From contig JAQTZE010000018.1 in the NCBI GenBank assembly GCA_028687935.1, positions 1-38,224 of the forward strand: a stretch of DNA of 38,224 bases, in the 5' to 3' direction. Both the position numbers and the translations under genes were made by a program. A model generated the notes under the pieces. The model saw nothing but the letters and a program-made list of their open reading frames with translations, did no database searches and was not told the DNA's origin. The DNA comes from Sulfurimonas sp. (GTDB taxonomy: Bacteria; Campylobacterota; Campylobacteria; Campylobacterales; Sulfurimonadaceae). Positions 25,733 to 38,224 of this stretch are shown in pieces (positions within the stretch are counted from its first letter, which is position 1; the number at the start of each line of letters is the position of its first letter).

Positions 25733-26107
25733 CTATTTTTTAGGACGTTTTGTTCCGTATTTAGAACGAGCAACTTTACGGTCTTTAACACCAGCTGTAT
25801 CAAGTGCACCACGAACGATATGGTATTTAACACCAGGTAAATCTTTGATACGACCACCACGTACAAGTACGATTGAGTGCTCTTGAAGGTTGTGACCCTC
25901 ACCACCGATATAAGAAATAACTTCAAAACCTGAAGTTAAACGAACTTTTGCAACTTTTCTTAAAGCCGAGTTTGGTTTTTTAGGCGTTGTTGTGTAAACA
26001 CGTGTACAAACGCCACGACGTTGTGGACATGAAACTAGAGCTGGTGATTTTGATTTTTTAACCACACGTTTACGCTCATTACGAATCAGTTGATTGATTG
26101 TAGGCAT
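25733..26107 (-). CDS. rpsL: 30S ribosomal protein S12
   Basis: 124 residues. Decoding-centre protein. [13 protein letters not shown] and [13 protein letters not shown] are present with Lys at the positions where streptomycin-resistance substitutions occur (E. coli K42 and K87), so this is the wild-type, sensitive form. A TATAAT upstream on the same strand suggests that the rpsL-rpsG-fusA group has its own promoter in addition to read-through from rpoC. Confidence 0.98.
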   Translation of the reverse strand: MPTINQLIRNERKRVVKKSKSPALVSCPQRRGVCTRVYTTTPKKPNSALRKVAKVRLTSGFEVISYIGGEGHNLQEHSIVLVRGGRIKDLPGVKYHIVRGALDTAGVKDRKVARSKYGTKRPKK

Positions 26108-26160
26108 ACAATTCCTTTACTTAATTTTCCAGTAGAATTTAATTCCCTAAATTTTAGAGA

Positions 26161-26166
26161 ATTATA
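26161..26166 (-). promoter_or_regulatory. Probable -10 box for rpsL-rpsG-fusA
   Basis: Minus-strand TATAAT (in GTCTATAATTCTC) lies 53 bases before the rpsL start codon, inside the 180-base spacer after rpoC. The spacer also carries a hairpin near the rpoC stop, consistent with transcription ending and starting again here. No clear -35. Confidence 0.5.
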
Positions 26167-26245
26167 GACACGGAATAATACAGAGATAGTAATTAAAGTT
26201 TGCTTATTTTAAGTATGAATTAAGAGATTAGGAGATTGAAGGATC

Positions 26246-26270
26246 TGTATGTGGAAGAAATCCACATACA
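26246..26270 (-). terminator. Hairpin just downstream of rpoC
   Basis: TGTATGTGG (26246-26254) and CCACATACA (26262-26270) form a 9-bp stem with a 7-base loop, 17 bases after the rpoC stop. On the minus-strand transcript the U7 run lies before rather than after the stem, so this may be an mRNA 3'-end or partial terminator rather than a strong intrinsic one. Confidence 0.45.
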
Positions 26271-26287
26271 AAAAAATTAAGAAGCTG

Positions 26288-35135
<8,848 letters not shown>

Positions 35136-35504
35136 TTATTTAACTTCTACTTTAGCACCAGCTTCTTCAAGCTCTTTTTTCGCTGCAGCAGCAGTATCTT
35201 TATCAACACCCTCTTTAATTGTAGACGGTAGATTTTCAGTTGCGTCTTTCGCTTCTTTTAGTCCAAGACCAGTAAGAGCACGTACAACTTTAATTACGTT
35301 GATTTTTTTGTCGCCAGCATCTGTGATGATAACGTTAAACTCAGTTTGTTCTTCAGCAGCTTCAGCAGCTACAGCGCCACCAGCCATTGCAACTGGTTGA
35401 GCAGAAACTTGAAATTTCTCTTCAAATTCTTTTACTAATTCAGAAAGTTCTAATACAGAAAGTCCTGAGATAAATTCTAATACATCTTCTTTAGTTATAG
35501 CCAT
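35136..35504 (-). CDS. rplL: 50S ribosomal protein L7/L12
   Basis: 122 residues. Stalk protein that recruits translational GTPases such as EF-G, also encoded in this window. N-terminal dimerisation helices ([20 protein letters not shown]) are followed by an Ala-rich hinge ([14 protein letters not shown]) and the C-terminal domain with [20 protein letters not shown], the factor-binding helices. Preceded by AAGGAG and 43 bases from rplJ. Expected in four or more copies per ribosome, which fits the attenuating spacer after it. Confidence 0.98.
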   Translation of the reverse strand: MAITKEDVLEFISGLSVLELSELVKEFEEKFQVSAQPVAMAGGAVAAEAAEEQTEFNVIITDAGDKKINVIKVVRALTGLGLKEAKDATENLPSTIKEGVDKDTAAAAKKELEEAGAKVEVK

Positions 35505-35547
35505 AATATGACTCCTTATTTTTTATAAAATTAAATTTTAAAAGCTA

Positions 35548-36030
35548 TTACGCTTCAGTCTCTTTTTTTTGTCTTAATGCGTCAAGTCCGATTGTAAAGT
35601 TTCTGATTGGTGCAACCCAAGTAGCAGCAAGCATAGAAAGTAACTCTTCACGGCCAGGAAGTTTAGAGAATGCTTCAACTCTAGCAGCATCAGCAGCTTC
35701 ACGATCGATGTATGCAGATTTAACTACAAACTTTTCGCTTTTCTTTGCAAAATCAAATACTACTTTAGAAGTAGAAACAGAATCTTCACCCCAAACAAGA
35801 ACATTAGTGTCTTTCAACACAACGCCATTAAGGTCAGCTTTAGAAAGTGCTATTGTTGCTAAAGTGTTTTTAACAACTTGAACTTTAGCGTCTTTTGCGC
35901 GTGCAAGGATTCTAAGTTCTTCTAATTGAGAAACTGTCAAACCTTTGTAGTCACAAAAAACTACCGCTTGCGCAGCTTTAAATTCATTTGAAAGTACTTC
36001 AATAATCTCAGCTTTTTTAGTTTTTGTCAT
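35548..36030 (-). CDS. rplJ: 50S ribosomal protein L10
   Basis: 160 residues. Stalk base that binds L7/L12 dimers through its C-terminal helix. It opens MTKTKKAEIIEVLSNEFK with VVFCDYKGLTVSQLEELR, contains VVKNTLATIAL and ends in a long helix (LLSMLAATWVAPIRNF, then IGLDALRQKKE). AAGGAG precedes the ATG. In other bacteria the L10-L7/L12 complex represses its own mRNA by binding the leader just upstream, which here is the 154-base spacer after rplA. Confidence 0.97.
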   Translation of the reverse strand: MTKTKKAEIIEVLSNEFKAAQAVVFCDYKGLTVSQLEELRILARAKDAKVQVVKNTLATIALSKADLNGVVLKDTNVLVWGEDSVSTSKVVFDFAKKSEKFVVKSAYIDREAADAARVEAFSKLPGREELLSMLAATWVAPIRNFTIGLDALRQKKETEA

Positions 36031-36184
36031 AAAAATATCTCCTTTCCAGACAACACTTCAAACAGGTAGAGGAAATCCTCAATTAAGCAACGCACCCATT
36101 ATCTTTAGTCCATAAAATGCAGTTACGAAGTAAAATAAGTAACTTTATCATGCCCTACGAATAGGGCACTAAAAATTATTTTAA
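36031..36184 (-). promoter_or_regulatory. Probable L10 leader between rplA and rplJ
   Basis: The 154-base spacer reads on the minus strand as a TGCCCTA/TAGGGCA hairpin with a TTCG loop (36151-36168), then an AGTTAC/GTAACT stem (36121-36144), then TTGAGGATTTCCTCTACC and GAAGTGTTGTCTGGAAAGGAG ending in the rplJ ribosome site. Position and layout match the autoregulatory L10 leader. I cannot confirm the kink-turn by eye. Confidence 0.45.
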
Positions 36185-36877
36185 TTATCTTATTTCTAAT
36201 AATGCAGCTATATCAAGTTTGACAGCTGGACTCATAGTTAATGAAAGTGCTGCGTTTTTAATATAACGACCTTTAGCAGATGCTGGTTTATGTTTATTAA
36301 TAGCAGCAACGAAAGAGCTCAAGTTTTCAGCGATTTTATCAGCATCAAAACTTACTTTACCGATACCAGCATGAATGTTACCTTTTTTGTCAACACGGAA
36401 AGTAACTTGACCACCCTTAACATTTTTAACAGCAGTAGCTACATCTGGAGTAACAGTACCAGTTTTAGGATTTGGCATAAGACCTTTTGGCCCTAAAATA
36501 CGACCGATTTGTCCTACAAGCCCCATACAATCAGGTGCAGCAACAACAACATCAAAGTTGAAGATACCATCTTTAATTTGTTGTACTAAGTCATCAGTAC
36601 CAACGATATCAGCACCAGCAGCTTTAGCTTCATCAGCTTTAGCACCTTTAGCAAATACTGCAACACGAACAGTTTTACCTGTACCATGTGGTAATACAAC
36701 CGCACCACGAACCATTTGGTCAGCATGTCTTGGGTCAACATTCAAGTTTAATGCGATTTCAACTGTTTCGTCAAATTTTGCACTTTTTAAATCTTTTACT
36801 ACTGTAGCTGCTTCAGAAACAGAATACACTTTAGTGTTATCTATCTTTTCAACTAATTGTTTATATCTTTTGCTCAT
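36185..36877 (-). CDS. rplA: 50S ribosomal protein L1
   Basis: 230 residues from ATG 36877. A TTG two codons upstream is only three bases from AGGAG, so it is not used. Binds 23S rRNA at the E-site stalk; in several bacteria it represses rplK-rplA. Motifs: [12 protein letters not shown] at the start, [53 protein letters not shown] and [24 protein letters not shown]. Complete. Confidence 0.98.
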   Translation of the reverse strand: MSKRYKQLVEKIDNTKVYSVSEAATVVKDLKSAKFDETVEIALNLNVDPRHADQMVRGAVVLPHGTGKTVRVAVFAKGAKADEAKAAGADIVGTDDLVQQIKDGIFNFDVVVAAPDCMGLVGQIGRILGPKGLMPNPKTGTVTPDVATAVKNVKGGQVTFRVDKKGNIHAGIGKVSFDADKIAENLSSFVAAINKHKPASAKGRYIKNAALSLTMSPAVKLDIAALLEIR

Positions 36878-36940
36878 AATCAAATTCTCCTAAAATTCTT
36901 CCACATAGTTTTATATCATTGTGGTTTATGATATTTAAAA

Positions 36941-37366
36941 TTAATCTATAATTTCAATACCCATTGAACGAGCTGAACCAGCAAGTGTATTTGCAGCCAT
37001 CTCTATATCATTTGTATTTAAATCTTGGATTTTCATAGCAACAACTTCCATAAGTTGAGCACGAGTAATCTTAGCGATTTTATTTTTCAAAGGATTATCA
37101 GTACCCTTTTTGATTCCTGCTGCTCTCATAAGAAGTGCAGAAGCTGGTGGTTGTTTCGTTATAAATGAAAAACTTTTATCAGTATAAACTGTAATGATAG
37201 TTGGAACTTTGAATCCCATTTTATCTTTTGTTTTTTCATTAAATGCTTTAGTAAATTCCATGATGTTAACACCACGTTGTCCTAAAGCTGGTCCTACTGG
37301 AGGTGCCGGTGTTGCTGCACCAGCAGCTATTTGTAACTTGATGTAGCCTGCAACTTTTTTCGCCAT
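36941..37366 (-). CDS. rplK: 50S ribosomal protein L11
   Basis: 141 residues. GTPase-associated centre protein. [20 protein letters not shown] carries the Pro-rich linker that contacts thiopeptides; a KQPPASALL segment and the C-terminal [20 protein letters not shown] follow. Lies 19 bases downstream of nusG in the conserved secE-nusG-rplK-rplA order. Confidence 0.98.
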   Translation of the reverse strand: MAKKVAGYIKLQIAAGAATPAPPVGPALGQRGVNIMEFTKAFNEKTKDKMGFKVPTIITVYTDKSFSFITKQPPASALLMRAAGIKKGTDNPLKNKIAKITRAQLMEVVAMKIQDLNTNDIEMAANTLAGSARSMGIEIID

Positions 37367-37385
37367 TGTCTTTCCTTTTTTAAAT

Positions 37386-37913
37386 TTAAATAATTTTTTC
37401 TACTTGAGTATAAGAAATATCTACAGGTGTAGCTCTTCCAAATATCGACACATTAAGTTTTAGAGTACCATGCTCTAAATCATACTCATCCACTGTTCCC
37501 GTAAAGTTTGCAAATGGTCCATCTATAATACGCACAGTTTCACCACTATCAAAATATACTTTTGGTTTAGGTGCTGCACGATTATTTACACGATCAAGTA
37601 TAACATTAATATCATGTTCACTTAATGGTGTTGGAGAATTTGCTTCTCCAATGAAACCAGAAACTTTAGGTATAGATTGAATCATATGCTGCACTTTAGT
37701 GGTAAGATCTATTTTAGCAAATACATACCCTGAATATAAAGAACGCTCTGTTACTTTTTTCTTACCATCTTTTACTTCTATAACATCTTCTGTTGGAACT
37801 ATAACTTCTTCAATAAAATCTTGTAAGCCATACTCTTCTATCATATTAAGGATAGCTGCTTTTACTACTCTGTCACTACCGTATGTTTGGATTGAATACC
37901 ATTGATGCGCCAT
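37386..37913 (-). CDS. nusG: Transcription termination/antitermination protein NusG
   Basis: 175 residues. NGN domain (about 1-115) starting [20 protein letters not shown], with the RNAP-contacting [11 protein letters not shown]; a linker; then a KOW domain ([19 protein letters not shown]). Binds RNA polymerase β' and couples transcription to Rho or the ribosome. The ribosome site AAGGAG overlaps the secE stop codon, so the two are translationally coupled. Confidence 0.97.
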   Translation of the reverse strand: MAHQWYSIQTYGSDRVVKAAILNMIEEYGLQDFIEEVIVPTEDVIEVKDGKKKVTERSLYSGYVFAKIDLTTKVQHMIQSIPKVSGFIGEANSPTPLSEHDINVILDRVNNRAAPKPKVYFDSGETVRIIDGPFANFTGTVDEYDLEHGTLKLNVSIFGRATPVDISYTQVEKII

Positions 37914-37922
37914 AACTTCTCC

Positions 37923-38102
37923 TTAACCTAAAATTGCAGATACAACTGATGACATAAACAAGTCAACCAGTGCTAAAAACGCAGCTATTACAGAAACAAC
38001 GATCAGAACAGCAATATATGCCTGTTTCACTTGTCCCTTTGTTGGGAAGATAACTTTAGCTAATTCTGTTCTAGCATTTCTGATATGTTTACTTAAATCC
38101 AT
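37923..38102 (-). CDS. secE: Preprotein translocase subunit SecE
   Basis: 59 residues, ATG at 38102 and TAA at 37925-37923. The single-helix bacterial form: an amphipathic N-terminus (MDLSKHIRNARTELAKVIFP), the conserved TKGQVKQAYIAVLIV hinge and one TM helix ending VSAILG. Clamps SecY in the SecYEG channel. The stop (TAAGGAG) overlaps the nusG ribosome site. GGGAA about eight bases upstream is the only candidate Shine-Dalgarno. Confidence 0.93.
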   Translation of the reverse strand: MDLSKHIRNARTELAKVIFPTKGQVKQAYIAVLIVVSVIAAFLALVDLFMSSVVSAILG

Positions 38103-38121
38103 GATTACATTCCCATAACTA

Positions 38122-38165
38122 CATTTATTATAAATAAAGCCTCTAAGCTGTATTTATAATAAATG
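38122..38165 (-). promoter_or_regulatory. Perfect 15-bp inverted repeat between tRNA-Trp and secE
   Basis: CATTTATTATAAATA (38122-38136) is the exact reverse complement of 38151-38165. The 14-base middle adds a short AGC/GCT stem around CTCTAA. It begins three bases after the tRNA CCA end. It could be a processing hairpin that frees the tRNA 3' end; the TATTAT/TATAAA strings also allow a promoter for secE-nusG. Confidence 0.6.
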
Positions 38166-38168
38166 ATG

Positions 38169-38224
38169 TGGCAGGCGTGGAGGGATTCGAACCCCCAACA
38201 CCCGGATTTGGAATCCGGTGCTCT
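38169..38224 (-). tRNA. trnW: tRNA-Trp (CCA anticodon), 3' portion, cut by the window edge
   Basis: Read on the minus strand: end of the D stem (AGAGC), anticodon stem CCGGA/TCCGG with loop TTCCAAA (anticodon CCA), T arm GGGGG TTCGAAT CCCTC, 3' acceptor strand and an encoded CCA at 38171-38169. The acceptor 5' strand and most of the D arm lie beyond the window. Placement upstream of secE-nusG is typical of Campylobacterota. Confidence 0.93.

Overview
The window is a piece of an A+T-rich chromosome from a Campylobacterota (epsilonproteobacterial) bacterium, most likely a Sulfurimonas-like free-living member. The evidence is protein-level resemblance (DnaB, IspG, FtsI, a PGBA_N-domain protein), a metallopeptidase/NUDIX/PGBA_N/glcD neighbourhood like the Helicobacter pylori csd3-pgbA-glcD region, and the ε-type order flgB-flgC-fliE-ftsI. 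rpoB and rpoC are separate genes, which argues against Helicobacter and Wolinella, where they are fused. The genus is an inference.

Layout. 1-3102: the 3' end of a TonB-dependent receptor, a DUF2202 ferritin-like lipoprotein and ispG. 3103-4945: an accessory pocket with two small AT-rich genes (a two-TM protein and a secreted Sel1-repeat protein), flanked on both sides by about 0.5 kb of REP-like palindromes in largely mirrored orientation and preceded by a (TA)12 microsatellite. 4946-7678: dnaB and comEC. 7580-10676 (minus): a YihY/BrkB membrane protein, glcD and a PGBA_N protein. 10778-12552: a Csd3-like M23 peptidase and a NUDT14-like NUDIX hydrolase. 12635-15490 (minus): priA and two type IV pilin-like genes. 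15667-18792: flgB-flgC-fliE behind a clear σ54 promoter, then ftsI. 18769-22810: panC, prfB, bpt and three unrecognised small genes. 22884-38224 (minus): one long translation/transcription cluster, read as tRNA-Trp, secE, nusG, rplK, rplA, rplJ, rplL, rpoB, rpoC, rpsL, rpsG, fusA, with structured spacers between several genes.

How the parts fit. ComEC (DNA channel), two type IV pilin-like proteins and PriA give a natural-transformation flavour. The most striking non-gene signal is the octamer AAACGCAR, seen about 50 times on both strands and in all frames in 38 kb, roughly ten times expectation. It is densest in comEC itself (nine copies of the AAACGCA core) and sometimes occurs as close inverted pairs. 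It behaves like the DNA-uptake sequences of Pasteurellaceae and Neisseriaceae. I know of no such sequence described for this group, so it is the best candidate here for something new. The REP-flanked gene pair with its TA microsatellite is the second.
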